A DNA stretch of 64,000 nt from Streptomyces sp. ISL-96 (GTDB taxonomy: Bacteria > Actinomycetota > Actinomycetes > Streptomycetales > Streptomycetaceae), in contig NZ_JAGGPA010000036.1 of NCBI RefSeq assembly GCF_018614035.1, positions 1 to 64,000 on the forward strand, given 5' to 3'. This document shows positions 51,100 through 60,169 of this stretch, one piece after another (position 1 is the first letter of the stretch; each line of letters begins with the position of its first letter). Position numbers and translations under genes: made by a program. A model generated the notes under the pieces. The model was not told the origin of the DNA. It did no database searches and saw nothing but the letters and a program-made list of their open reading frames with translations.

Positions 51100-53631
51100 T
51101 CAGTCCAGGGGGAGCGCGTAGAAGTTGCGGCCGCGCCACAGCACGGCTCCGCCGGCGGACGTCTGCGCCCGGTACGGGGCCCGGGTGTCCGGCGCGCCCG
51201 GCGCCGTCACGCCGGAGTCCTGGAACTTCCACAGCCGCCGGCCGTCGCGCGCGCCGATCGCCGTGGCCTGCGTCGCGTTGAGCGCGAAGACCGTGCGGCC
51301 GCTGTCGCTGAGCGTGACCCGGGGGGTCGCCCGGCCGGGGTACTCCGTGGAGCGCTTCCACTGCTGGGTGCCGGATGCCGTATCGACGGCGTACACGTCG
51401 TTGTAGCCGTTGGCGACGTACAGCGTCTTGCCGCGTACGACGCCGTCGCCGAAGCCGAAGGGGGCGTCGCCGGCGGGGCCCGAGGCGTTCTTGAGCCTCC
51501 AGAGCTTCTTGCCGCTGCGGGTGTCGTACGCCCGCAAGCGGCCGTCGTCGGCGGCATAGAGCCGGCCTGACGGGTCGTCGGTGGCTCCCGCGTCGGGGCG
51601 TACGCCGGTGAAGAACTTCCGCCACAGGGTCTTGCCTGTCCTGCGGTCGATGAGGACGAAGGCCGCCTTGCCCTTCGCCTTCTTCTTCTGGTCCGCGGTG
51701 AGGGAGTCGGCGTCCTGGCGTACGAGCAGGCTGCCGGGGCGGATGCCGACCGCCTCGTAGCGGGGGACGGTGCCGGGGCGGCCGTTCGGCATCTCGGTGC
51801 GCCACAGTTCCTTGCGTGCGGCCATGTCGTACGCGAAGAGGTAGGTCCGCGTGCGCGTCACCTTGTCCTTCTTCCCGTCGAGGGTCTCGGCCTTCCCGGA
51901 GAACCAGACGACGGGGCCGTCCGCGGCCACCTTCCAGCCCAGGGTGACCCTGGTGTCCTGCTGGCCCTTGGCGAGGAGAGGCTCGTACGGCGCACGGTGC
52001 TTGACCAGCCCGTCCTTCGCGGACAGCCAGAGGAAGTCGGACGCGGTGACGACGAAGCAGTGGGTGTCGTCGGCGGCTTCGGGGCCGTATTTCGTACCGG
52101 CGGCCTTCTGCTCCCAGAGCGGGCGGCCGGTACGCAGATCCAGCGCGGTCGTCAGTTCCTCACCGGGGATCAGGAGCACCTGGTCGCGCCAGATGCGGGG
52201 GGTCGGGCCGCCGGCCGTGAGGGTGAGGGGGTGCTGGTAGTGCCAGAGGGGGTCGGGGGCGACACCGGGCAGTGGTCTGCGGCGGGCGGCCGGCTTGGCG
52301 TCGTTCCCGTCGGTCCGGGGTGAGGGCGCGTTGTCCTCGTCGCCGCCGGAGAAGGCCAGTGCTCCGGCGCCGCCCACGACGAGCCCTGCGGCGCCGGCGG
52401 CGATGCCGGCGAACAGGCCGCGCCGGCTCAGGCCGCCGGGGAGGGGGCTTGGGGCTGCTCCTGCGCCGGTGGGTGTGGGCGTGGGTGTGGTTGCCGGCAT
52501 CGGCGCGAGTTGGGCACGTTGTTGCGGCTGCTGCGCTGGTGGCAGGGCGAGGGCGGTGGCGGGGTGGGTGAGGGCGGGCGCGGGCCCGCACCGCGGTGCG
52601 CGGAGGCGCCGGGTCAGGCCGCTGTCGACGTCTGCGGCGCCGGTGGGGCCTGCGGCGCTTTCCCCTGCCCGCCCCTCCCCGGAACCGGGGGCAGGCCCCC
52701 AGGCCCCCGGACGCCCTCCGGGCGTGTCCTCAATCGCCGGACGGGCTTGATTTGCCGCCGCCGCCTGTTCCGCCAGGGCCGACAGCACGCGGCCGGGCAG
52801 CCACCCCTGGCGGGCCAGGGCTGCCGCGCCCTCCAGGGCCAGTTCCGCTGCCAGCGTGCCAGGGGTCGGGCGGTCCGCCGGGGACTTGGCCAGGCAGCGG
52901 GCGATCAGCGTGCGCAGTTCCGCCGGCACGGCGGCCAGTTCGGGCTCCGCGTGCGCGATGCGGTCGGCGGCCGCGTCCTGCGGGCCCGCCGCCCACGGCG
53001 TCGCCCCGGTAGCGGCGTACGCCAGAAGCAGCCCGAGGACGAAGATGTCGGACGCGGGGCCCGGCTCCCGGCCCGCCAGCTGCTCCGGGGTGAGGTAGCC
53101 GAGGCGTACGGACAACTGGCCGCCGGGGCCCGCTTCGGCGGCCGCCGCCGCACCCAGCGCGCCGAACGCCGTCAGGCGCGGTCCGTCGGCGGCCAGCAGC
53201 ACCGTGTCGGCGGCGAGGCCGTGCAGTACGGCGCCGGTGGCGTGCACGCGGGACAGGGTCTCGGCGAGCGCGGCGCCCAGGATGCGTACGGCCCGCTCCG
53301 GCAGCGGCCCGGCGAGCGCGACCGCCTCGGCGAGGGTGAGTGCGGGGACGTAGGCGGTCGCCGTCCACAGTTCGGGAGCGTCGGTGCCCGACGCCAGCGG
53401 GGCCCGCACCCAGCCACCGGCCAGTCGTTCGGCCGTCTGTGCCTCCGCCTGGAAGCGGCGGCGGAACGCGGGCAGGCCCGCCAGCTCCGGCCGCGCCACC
53501 GCGACCACCACGGTCGCACCGTCGTCGGGGGCCTGCGCCAGGTACTGCACGGCGCTCGCCGTCTCGCGCAGGTGCAACAGCAGGGCGTACGGGCCGACTT
53601 GGCGTGGATCGTCCTGACGCAGCGCCTCCAA
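51100..53631 (-). CDS. pseudokinase fused to a PQQ-type beta-propeller
   Basis: An 843-residue protein. The N-terminal 270 residues have a Ser/Thr kinase fold, but the active site is lost: HRDLKPxN is replaced by LHGLAADTVLLA, DFG by AFG, and the ATP-site Lys region reads VVVAVARPELAG. A Pro-rich linker and one membrane helix (about 430-450, LFAGIAAGAAGLVVGGAGAL) connect to a PQQ-like beta-propeller of about 370 residues with repeated RTGKTLWRKFF / RSGKKLWRLKN-type blades outside the cell. The TTG at 53631 after GGGGGGTGCGCC is the likely start; an in-frame ATG at 53718 is the alternative. A dispersed repeat is read in frame inside it. Confidence 0.85.
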   Translation of the reverse strand: MEALRQDDPRQVGPYALLLHLRETASAVQYLAQAPDDGATVVVAVARPELAGLPAFRRRFQAEAQTAERLAGGWVRAPLASGTDAPELWTATAYVPALTLAEAVALAGPLPERAVRILGAALAETLSRVHATGAVLHGLAADTVLLAADGPRLTAFGALGAAAAAEAGPGGQLSVRLGYLTPEQLAGREPGPASDIFVLGLLLAYAATGATPWAAGPQDAAADRIAHAEPELAAVPAELRTLIARCLAKSPADRPTPGTLAAELALEGAAALARQGWLPGRVLSALAEQAAAANQARPAIEDTPGGRPGAWGPAPGSGEGRAGESAAGPTGAADVDSGLTRRLRAPRCGPAPALTHPATALALPPAQQPQQRAQLAPMPATTPTPTPTGAGAAPSPLPGGLSRRGLFAGIAAGAAGLVVGGAGALAFSGGDEDNAPSPRTDGNDAKPAARRRPLPGVAPDPLWHYQHPLTLTAGGPTPRIWRDQVLLIPGEELTTALDLRTGRPLWEQKAAGTKYGPEAADDTHCFVVTASDFLWLSAKDGLVKHRAPYEPLLAKGQQDTRVTLGWKVAADGPVVWFSGKAETLDGKKDKVTRTRTYLFAYDMAARKELWRTEMPNGRPGTVPRYEAVGIRPGSLLVRQDADSLTADQKKKAKGKAAFVLIDRRTGKTLWRKFFTGVRPDAGATDDPSGRLYAADDGRLRAYDTRSGKKLWRLKNASGPAGDAPFGFGDGVVRGKTLYVANGYNDVYAVDTASGTQQWKRSTEYPGRATPRVTLSDSGRTVFALNATQATAIGARDGRRLWKFQDSGVTAPGAPDTRAPYRAQTSAGGAVLWRGRNFYALPLD
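52648..52747. repeat. dispersed intergenic element lying inside a coding sequence
   Basis: The left part (52648-52675) matches 8676-8703 at 26 of 28 positions, and the right part (52724-52747) matches 48661-48684 at 23 of 24. Elsewhere the element is intergenic; here it is read in frame and encodes the low-complexity linker IEDTPGGRPGAWGPAPGSGE of the pseudokinase. Confidence 0.75.
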
Positions 53632-53728
53632 GGCGCACCCCCCGTGGTCACCGTGATCCTCGCGATCACCGTGCCGGAGCCGCTGGCGCTCTGCGGTCAC
53701 AGTGGCCAGGTCCGGCACACCGCCGATC

Positions 53729-54004
53729 TTATGAGGTGCTGTCCGGTTTCGACCAGGGCCACCGGGGCCGGTGGCGCTCGCGCCCGTCCGGCGCGTACTC
53801 GTACTTCCAGCCGCGCTGAAGCCCCAGCCGTTTGCTGTACCCGGCGGGAACGCGCAGGTAGGCGTGCACCGTCGGCGGGCCGCCGTCCTCGTCCGGCACG
53901 GGCACCTCGTACCACTTCGGCGGGTGTCCCGTCGGCCCGACCAGGACCGGCAGCACCCGCCCGTCCAGGGGGCCGCCCACGAAGGGCGTGTTCTCGCTTC
54001 TCAC
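53729..54004 (-). CDS. conserved small protein of unknown function
   Basis: A 91-residue protein rich in Pro, Trp and Tyr, with PFVGGPLDGRVLPV at the start and KWYEVPVPDEDG in the middle. I do not recognise a named family, but the codon bias and length suggest a real gene. It starts with GTG without a strong ribosome site and lies 34 bp downstream of a TetR gene on the same strand. Confidence 0.65.
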   Translation of the reverse strand: MRSENTPFVGGPLDGRVLPVLVGPTGHPPKWYEVPVPDEDGGPPTVHAYLRVPAGYSKRLGLQRGWKYEYAPDGRERHRPRWPWSKPDSTS

Positions 54005-54038
54005 GGTGCCAGTGTTACAGGGTCACGGGGGCACAGGG

Positions 54039-54779
54039 TCAGAGCAGGTGCGCCGCCTCCGCGATCACCGGGATCACCCGCCGTGCCAGCACCCCCGCCG
54101 GGCCGTCCGCCGTCTCCGTCGCCAGCGCCGCGCGCGTCACTTCCGCCGTCTGCGCGTCCGTCGCCGCGGTCACGGTGAGGAGGGCGATGAAGTGGTCGAC
54201 CAGCCAGTCCCGCAGTTCGCCGGCCGGCGGCTGCTTGCCCTCGTCCAGCCAGATCAGGGAGGCCGCCTCGACGGCCGTGATCCAGGTGCGGACCATCATC
54301 CGCAGCCGCGGCCCGGCCGTACCCGCGACGCCGAGGTGCGTCAGGATCTGCTCGGCCGCGGCCCGCCGCACCCCGTCGACGGTCGCGGTCGTACGGGACG
54401 TCTCGGCGACGCTGCCGCCCTGGAGGAGGGCGCTGAACCCCGTGTCGTGCTGGCCGACGAAGGTCAGGTAGCGGTCCAGGGCGCGGGTGAGGCGCCGGGT
54501 GAGCGGGCCCGTCTGCGGCTCGGCGAAGCACAGCTTCAACTCGTCGGCGGCGGAGCCGAGCGCGGCCTCGTACAACTGCTGCTTGCCGCCCGGGAAGTAG
54601 CGGTACACGAGCGGCCGCGACACCCCCGCCGCCTCCGCCACGTCGTCCAGCGACACCTCCTCGGGTGCCCGGTGCGCGAAGAGCGACAGGGCGGCGCCGA
54701 GGAGCTGGCGGCGACGCTCCTCGACGCTGAGTCTGCGGTACGCGGGGGTGGTGGCTGGGGTCGTCGCTGCCGGGGTCAT
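54039..54779 (-). CDS. TetR-family transcriptional regulator
   Basis: A 246-residue TetR regulator. The HTH reads RRRQLLGAALSLFAHRAPEE, then VSLDDVAEAAGVSRPLVYRYF. The ligand-binding helices are longer than in minimal TetR proteins. The ATG at 54779 was chosen; an ATG seven codons earlier (54800) is also possible. It lies 29 bp downstream of the diiron oxygenase gene, in the same direction, and probably regulates the pair of diiron genes. Confidence 0.91.
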   Translation of the reverse strand: MTPAATTPATTPAYRRLSVEERRRQLLGAALSLFAHRAPEEVSLDDVAEAAGVSRPLVYRYFPGGKQQLYEAALGSAADELKLCFAEPQTGPLTRRLTRALDRYLTFVGQHDTGFSALLQGGSVAETSRTTATVDGVRRAAAEQILTHLGVAGTAGPRLRMMVRTWITAVEAASLIWLDEGKQPPAGELRDWLVDHFIALLTVTAATDAQTAEVTRAALATETADGPAGVLARRVIPVIAEAAHLL

Positions 54780-54808
54780 GTCGGCAGCGTAACCCCACAT
54801 TTCACCGT

Positions 54809-55738
54809 TTACGCGAGGAGTCCCGAGCTCTTCCAGAGCCTGCGGCCGACACCCTGGAGCACGCCGATGTCGTCCAGGAAGTCGGTGAGCCGCCTGGCGC
54901 CGTTCTGCATGACCTCGGTGCGGTGGCCGCTCGCCCTGACCTGGGCGACGGCCTCGCGGCGGTCGAGGCCGACGTTCTCGTAGACCTTCGGGTTGACGAA
55001 GCAGGTGGAGAAGACGCGGGCCGCCTCGCCGCAGCTCACGCGGGTGAGTTCGCGCTCCCAGGCGGGCGCGGTCACCATCTGGCGGCGCAGCTCCTCGCGG
55101 GCGTACCGGACATGGCGGGCCTCCTCGACCACGTGGATGCGGGTCACGCCGCGCACGAGGGTCTGGACGCGCTCGTCGGGGAACGTCAGGCGCTGCATCC
55201 AGTCGAGGATCTCCTCGCCGAGGAGGGTGGCCGCGAAGGACCCGGGTGTGGTCGAGACGGTCTTCAGGACGCGCGCCAGGTTGTGGTAGAGCCGCGGCAC
55301 CGGGTACGAGGGGGCGCCACCCTTCTGGATCATCTTGGCGAACATCATCGAGTGCCGGCATTCGTCGGCGATCTCGGTGAGCGCGTAGCGCACGTGGTTG
55401 CTGGTCACGGACTTGTCGTAGATGTGCCGGACCAGCAGCTGCATCAGGATGATCTCGAACCAGATGCCGAGGGATGCGAGCGACGCGGCCTCGTGCCGTG
55501 CCAGGTCCATGCGCTGCTCCTCGGACATCTTCCGCCAGAGCGGAGTGTCGTAGAGCGATACGAGCTCGGGCGGCCAGAACCACTTGCCTTCCTCCACCGG
55601 GGCGTCCCAGTCGAGTTCCGTCTCAGGGTCGAAGGAGTGCTTGGCGGACGACTCCAGCAGGCGCTCGGCGACCTGCTCACGGTCCTTGAGGAGGCCGAGT
55701 GCGTCCCTGAGTACGTCGCGTTCGGTCACTGTCGTCAT
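54809..55738 (-). CDS. AurF-like diiron oxygenase
   Basis: A 309-residue protein of the AurF/p-aminobenzoate N-oxygenase-like diiron family. Helical metal-binding motifs are readable: ADECRHSMMFAKM and VVEEARHVRYAREEL (ExxxH-type) with further Glu residues in helices such as LLGEEILDWM. It could oxidise an aromatic amine or a lipid; the substrate is not predictable. The ATG at 55738 follows GAGGTG. It is divergent from another ferritin-like diiron protein and followed by the TetR gene. Confidence 0.87.
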   Translation of the reverse strand: MTTVTERDVLRDALGLLKDREQVAERLLESSAKHSFDPETELDWDAPVEEGKWFWPPELVSLYDTPLWRKMSEEQRMDLARHEAASLASLGIWFEIILMQLLVRHIYDKSVTSNHVRYALTEIADECRHSMMFAKMIQKGGAPSYPVPRLYHNLARVLKTVSTTPGSFAATLLGEEILDWMQRLTFPDERVQTLVRGVTRIHVVEEARHVRYAREELRRQMVTAPAWERELTRVSCGEAARVFSTCFVNPKVYENVGLDRREAVAQVRASGHRTEVMQNGARRLTDFLDDIGVLQGVGRRLWKSSGLLA

Positions 55739-55797
55739 GGCGGGGGGCACCTCACGAGTGGGTTACCGGCGGTCACAGCTGCGTTCAGGTCTTATGA

Positions 55798-55820
55798 GAC
55801 TGCTTGTCAGCAAGACAGTC
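55798..55820. promoter_or_regulatory. inverted repeat between divergent diiron genes
   Basis: GACTGCTTG (55798-55806) and CAAGACAGTC (55811-55820) pair around TCAG with one bulged base. Its position in the shared promoter region suits a TetR dimer site; the TetR gene lies in the leftward unit. Confidence 0.55.
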
Positions 55821-55842
55821 AATCCCTTGCGCACGACTTGTT

Positions 55843-55871
55843 GAGCGCTCGTCGAGCGCTTGCCGAGCGCT
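55843..55871. repeat. three GAGCGCT copies at 11-bp spacing
   Basis: GAGCGCT occurs at 55843, 55854 and 55865, once per helical turn, each with the palindrome AGCGCT. It lies in the 220-bp divergent promoter region of the two diiron genes and may be a second regulator array. Confidence 0.6.
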
Positions 55872-55958
55872 TGGACCCGCTTGTTGACCCGCCGTCTATC
55901 AGCGTGTGAGTCTGCCAACTGTCCGGCGTGTAAAGGGATATGCGGCAAGGAGGCGTCA

Positions 55959-57083
55959 GTGTCGACGCACGAGCTCTACACCAAGGCCCCCACGGACCCG
56001 CTGTGGGAGGTGCCGGCCTCCGGCGCGGCGCGCTTCAGCTGGGAGTACGACGAAGGGCGCGCCCGCCTCCTGGCCCTCTACCAGAAGGGCAAGGACAAGC
56101 AGTGGGACGGCGCGACCCGCATAGACTGGGACATCGAGGTCGACCCGTACGATCCGCTCGGCACCCCCGACGAGTCGCTCAGCCTCTACGGCACCCGCCA
56201 CTGGGCGAAGATGACCGAGAAGGACAAGGGCGAACTGCGCCGGCACTACTCCTCCTGGCAGTTCAGCCAGTTCCTGCACGGCGAGCAGGGCGCGATGGTG
56301 TGCGCGGCCCGGATCGTCGAGTCCGTCCCCGACCTCGACGCGAAGCTGTACTCCGCGACCCAGACCATGGACGAGGCCAGGCATGCGGAGATCTACAGCC
56401 GCTTCCTGCACGAGAAGGTCGGGATGCTCTACCCGGTCAACGACAGCCTCCAGAGCCTGCTGGGCGACACCCTCCGCGACGCCCGCTGGGACATGCCGTA
56501 CCTGGGCATGCAGGTCCTGATCGAAGGCCTGGCCCTCGCCGCCTTCGGCATGATCCGCGACACCACGGACAAACCCCTGCCCAAGCAGATCCTCGCGTAC
56601 GTCATGCAGGACGAGGCCCGGCATGTGGCCTTCGGCCGGATGGCGCTGCGCGACTACTACAAGCAGCTGTCCGACGCCGAACTGCGCGAGCGCGAGGAGT
56701 TCGTCATCGAGGGCTGCTACTTGATGCGCGACCGGCTGCGCGGCGTCGAGGTCCTGGAGAACTTCGGCATCTCCAAGCAGGAGGCGCAGGAGTACTCCGA
56801 GCAGTCCGAGTTCCTGCACCTCTTCCGGAAACTGCTGTTCAGCCGCATCGTGCCGTGCGTCAAGGACATCGGTCTGTGGGGCGAGCGGCTGCAGAAGGCC
56901 TACCTCGACATGGGCGTGTTCGACATGGGTGATTCAAATCTGGATCTCCTCATGACCCAGGACGAGGAGATCGCCGAAGCACTCGACAAGCAGCGTTTCG
57001 AGGCGGAGGACGCGGAACGGGTGGCGGAGATCGACGCGGCGATCGCGGCGGGGGCGGACGAGGAGCGGTCGAACGGTTCCTAG
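55959..57083 (+). CDS. ferritin-like diiron protein
   Basis: A 374-residue helical protein with two ExxH metal motifs in a four-helix bundle: MDEARHAEIYSR and MQDEARHVAFGRM, plus supporting Glu residues. It resembles ribonucleotide-reductase-R2-like or fatty-acid-desaturase-like diiron proteins in layout. The GTG at 55959 follows AAGGAGG, which decides the start over upstream frames. It is divergent from the AurF-like gene; together with the TetR they look like one oxygenation locus. The acidic C-terminal tail is variable. Confidence 0.87.
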   Translation: MSTHELYTKAPTDPLWEVPASGAARFSWEYDEGRARLLALYQKGKDKQWDGATRIDWDIEVDPYDPLGTPDESLSLYGTRHWAKMTEKDKGELRRHYSSWQFSQFLHGEQGAMVCAARIVESVPDLDAKLYSATQTMDEARHAEIYSRFLHEKVGMLYPVNDSLQSLLGDTLRDARWDMPYLGMQVLIEGLALAAFGMIRDTTDKPLPKQILAYVMQDEARHVAFGRMALRDYYKQLSDAELREREEFVIEGCYLMRDRLRGVEVLENFGISKQEAQEYSEQSEFLHLFRKLLFSRIVPCVKDIGLWGERLQKAYLDMGVFDMGDSNLDLLMTQDEEIAEALDKQRFEAEDAERVAEIDAAIAAGADEERSNGS

Positions 57084-57112
57084 CGGGCCCTCCGGCTCAA
57101 AAGAGGTGTACG

Positions 57113-57131
57113 GCCGGGCACCCCGCCCGGC
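57113..57131 (+). terminator. hairpin between diiron gene and ADP-ribosylglycohydrolase
   Basis: GCCGGGC and GCCCGGC form a seven-base stem with a five-base loop, 13 bp before the next start codon. It may attenuate read-through into the next gene rather than fully end transcription. Confidence 0.45.
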
Positions 57132-57143
57132 ACGATGGCGGCC

Positions 57144-58028
57144 ATGACCACGAACGCGAACGTGCCCGCCGCCCGCCGGAGCCTGGAAGCACTCGCCCTC
57201 GGTGACGCTTTCGGCGAGCGCTGGTTCCCTCTCTTCCGCGAGCGGCAGCAGGCGTTCGAGGAGATCCGGGACCGGCGCGTCCCCGAGGAGCCCCTCTGGC
57301 ACTGGACCGACGACACCGCGATGGCGCGCGCCGTCATGCGGGTGCTCGACGAGCACGGTGAGATCCGCCAGACGCCGCTGGCGATGTCGTACGCCCTCAC
57401 CTTCATGGCCGACCAGGCGCGCGGCTACGGCAGCGGAATGCACGAGCTGCTCCCGCAGCTCATCGAGGACCCCTCGGCCTGGCCCGGCCTCGCCCGCCGG
57501 CTCTTCGGCGGGGAGGGCAGCCTCGGCAACGGCGCGGCGATGCGGGTGGCGCCACTGGGGGCCTGGTTCTCCGGCGACCTCGAAGTCGTCGTCGCGCAGG
57601 CTGGGTTGTCCGCCGAAGTGACTCACGCCCATCCGCAGGGCGTCGCGGGCGCGGTGGCCGTCGCCGTCGCGGCGGCGCTCTCCGTGCGGGGCGAGCTGTC
57701 GGTGGCGGGCGTGGCGGAACGTACACCCGAGGGGCCGGTCCGCGACGGGCTGCAGCGGGCGGCGGACCTGCCGTTCACCACCGCGCCGTGGAAGGCCGCC
57801 GATGTGCTGGGCAACGGGCAGCGGATCCGCGCCGACGACACCGTGCCGTTCGCGGTGTGGACGGCGGCGCGGCACGCGGACGACCTGGAGGCGGCGCTGT
57901 GGTCGACGGCGGAGGGCTTCGGTGATGTCGATACGACGTGCGCGATCGCGGGCGGAATCGTCGGCGCCCGTACGGGAATTGACGCGATGCCGGCGCAGTG
58001 GGCGGAGCGGCGGGAGGCGCTGGAGTAG
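57144..58028 (+). CDS. ADP-ribosylglycohydrolase family protein
   Basis: A 294-residue DraG-like hydrolase that removes ADP-ribose from proteins or other acceptors. The metal-binding and active-site motifs are readable: GDAFGERW, HWTDDTAMARAV, GNGAAMRVAPLG and GDVDTTCAIAGGIVGA. No ADP-ribosyltransferase gene is nearby. The ATG at 57144 is used; an ATG three codons earlier is possible. It lies downstream of the ferritin-like gene in the same direction and may be cotranscribed. Confidence 0.9.
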   Translation: MTTNANVPAARRSLEALALGDAFGERWFPLFRERQQAFEEIRDRRVPEEPLWHWTDDTAMARAVMRVLDEHGEIRQTPLAMSYALTFMADQARGYGSGMHELLPQLIEDPSAWPGLARRLFGGEGSLGNGAAMRVAPLGAWFSGDLEVVVAQAGLSAEVTHAHPQGVAGAVAVAVAAALSVRGELSVAGVAERTPEGPVRDGLQRAADLPFTTAPWKAADVLGNGQRIRADDTVPFAVWTAARHADDLEAALWSTAEGFGDVDTTCAIAGGIVGARTGIDAMPAQWAERREALE

Positions 58029-58152
58029 CGAGACCGGTCGTGATCACGCAACCCGCCCCCAACAGCCACCTGGCCCGTACGGGCCCCCGCCACAGCCGCC
58101 GACCCGTCAAGGTCCGCGAAGAGGCCATGCCGCCGTGCGGCAGGTCGGCTGA

Positions 58153-58632
58153 TCACGCCGCCGAACCGCCGCCGGGGGCCGGGAACGGCGTACGCAGCGT
58201 GAAGGCCTCCGGGGTCGGGCCGTGCTCGCGCAGACACAAGAGCGCCTTCTCGGCGTCCGCCACCGTCGGGCGGCAGCCCGTCTGCACCCACCACAGCGCC
58301 GTCATCGCTTCCTTCACGCGCTCGAACCACTCGTGGCGCCGGCCCAGCAGCTCCCGGTGCTGCCCCTGGTACATGAAGGCGGTCAGGGCGTTGGGGTCGC
58401 GCCACACCGACATGTTCACGATCAGCCACTCGTCCCCGAACACGGAAACGTCCGTCGCGTCGCCGGTGTCGCCCTGCAGCCGCCATATGAATCCGTCGGC
58501 GCCGTCGGCCGCCGCGTTCACCGGGTCCAGCGCGTCCACGAAGTCCTTCAGCTCCGGTGAGTCCAGCGGGAACTTGAGGCGGGCGATGTTCACTTGGGCG
58601 AGTTCGTACGCAGCGGAGTCAGCAGTAGCCAT
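58153..58632 (-). CDS. DUF3291 family protein
   Basis: A 159-residue protein of the DUF3291 (dimeric alpha-beta-barrel-like) family: YELAQVNIARLKFPLDSPEL at the start, DGFIWRLQGDTGDA in the middle, and the sequence NMSVWRDPNALTAFMYQG. The fold resembles small monooxygenases, but no activity is assigned. It converges with the ADP-ribosylglycohydrolase gene. Confidence 0.87.
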   Translation of the reverse strand: MATADSAAYELAQVNIARLKFPLDSPELKDFVDALDPVNAAADGADGFIWRLQGDTGDATDVSVFGDEWLIVNMSVWRDPNALTAFMYQGQHRELLGRRHEWFERVKEAMTALWWVQTGCRPTVADAEKALLCLREHGPTPEAFTLRTPFPAPGGGSAA

Positions 58633-58711
58633 GGCCGCACGATAAGCGCGTACGACCGGCCCGGCCCGGCCATTTCGCGGACCGAGACGCCTTGGCCGGC
58701 CTTCACGACGC

Positions 58712-60169
58712 TCAGTCGTCCAGCGCGGCCCGCATCACCGCCCGTGCGATCGGCGCGGCGCTGCCTCCGCCGCTGATGTCGGCGCGGTCCGCCGACGCGT
58801 CCTCCACGACGACCGCCACCGCGACCGCCGGCTGACCGTCGCCGTGCTCCTGCGCCCAGGAGATGAACCAGGCGTACGGCGTCCCGGTGTTGTCGACGCC
58901 GTGCTGCGCCGTGCCCGTCTTGCCGCCGACCCGGACCCCGGGAATGGCGGCGTTCGTGCCCGTCCCGTTCTCCACGACGTCGACCATCATCTGCTGGAGC
59001 TGCATGGCGGTGGCCGGGCTCATCGCCTGGTGCAGGGACTTCTGGCTGTTCTGCGCCACGACGTCGCCGTCCGACCGCGTCACCTTGTCCACCAGGTACG
59101 GGGACTTGAGCTCGCCGCCGTTGGCGACCGCCGCCGCGACCATCGCCATCTGGAGCGGCGTCGCCCTGGTGTCGTACTGGCCGATGGAGGACAGGGCGAG
59201 CTGGTCGGCGGTCATGCTGGTGTCGAAGTTGCTCCTCGACACCCCGGACGGAATCTTCAGCCCGCCGTCGTTGAACCCGAACTTCCGTACGGTGTCGAGC
59301 ATTCCGGCCAGCCCCACCCGCACGCCCAGATCCGCCATCACCGTGTTGCAGGAGAACCGGATCGCGTACGCCAGCGACGCGTTGCGGCAGCCGCGCGCCT
59401 CGTTGGGGAGTGTGGTGCTGGTGCCGGGCAGGACGTACGGCTCAGGTGTCTTCGTCGGCGCGTCGATGTCCGTCACCACCTCGGTTTCGAGCGCCGCCGC
59501 AGCCGTCACGATCTTGAAGGTGGAACCGGGCGGGTACGTCTGGCGGACGGCCCGGTTGAGCATCGGCTGATTCGGCGAGCCGTTCAGCCGCGCCCACGCT
59601 TCGGTGACCCGCTTCCCGGTGCCGGAGAGCTCCTGCGGATCGTACGACGGGCTGCTGACCAGCCCCAGGATCTTCCCCGTCGAAGGCTGGATCGCCGCGA
59701 CGGCGCCCTTCCTGCCGCGCAGTCCCCGGTACGCCGCCCGCTGGACCGCGCTCTTGATGGTGGTGACGGCGTGGCCGCCGGGCTGGCGCGAGCGCGTGAT
59801 CTCGTTCCACAGGGGGAGCGGGGCGAGCAGCGGGTCGGTGCCGGAGAGGACGTCGTCCTCGGCGTTCTCGATGAAGGTCGTGCCGTACGTCTGGGAGGCG
59901 TAGCCGGTGACGGGCGCGTACAACGGCCCGTGGAGATACGTTCTTTCGTACCGCAGCTGCTCACCGCTGTCCCTGGACCCGGTGACCGGCTTCCCGTCGA
60001 TGATGATGTTGCCGCGTACCTGCTGGTAACGGCCGATCGTCTTGCGCCGGTTGGCGGGATTGTCGTCGAGCTCTTCCGCCTGGAAGACCTGGATACGGGC
60101 GGCGTTCAGCAGCAGCGCGACGAGCAGCAGCAGACAGAACCCGGCCGCTCGCCTGATGTAGCGGATCAC
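58712..60169 (-). CDS. penicillin-binding protein (PBP2-type transpeptidase)
   Basis: A 485-residue class B PBP that cross-links peptidoglycan. One membrane anchor is near the N-terminus (LLLLVALLLNA). Transpeptidase motifs are STFK (SxxK), SCN (SxN) and KTGTAQ. It is shorter than PBP3/FtsI and lacks a large dimerisation domain. It overlaps the FtsW/RodA gene by ATGA, the classical SEDS-PBP partnership. Start and length suit the PbpA-like actinomycete group. Confidence 0.95.
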   Translation of the reverse strand: MIRYIRRAAGFCLLLLVALLLNAARIQVFQAEELDDNPANRRKTIGRYQQVRGNIIIDGKPVTGSRDSGEQLRYERTYLHGPLYAPVTGYASQTYGTTFIENAEDDVLSGTDPLLAPLPLWNEITRSRQPGGHAVTTIKSAVQRAAYRGLRGRKGAVAAIQPSTGKILGLVSSPSYDPQELSGTGKRVTEAWARLNGSPNQPMLNRAVRQTYPPGSTFKIVTAAAALETEVVTDIDAPTKTPEPYVLPGTSTTLPNEARGCRNASLAYAIRFSCNTVMADLGVRVGLAGMLDTVRKFGFNDGGLKIPSGVSRSNFDTSMTADQLALSSIGQYDTRATPLQMAMVAAAVANGGELKSPYLVDKVTRSDGDVVAQNSQKSLHQAMSPATAMQLQQMMVDVVENGTGTNAAIPGVRVGGKTGTAQHGVDNTGTPYAWFISWAQEHGDGQPAVAVAVVVEDASADRADISGGGSAAPIARAVMRAALDD

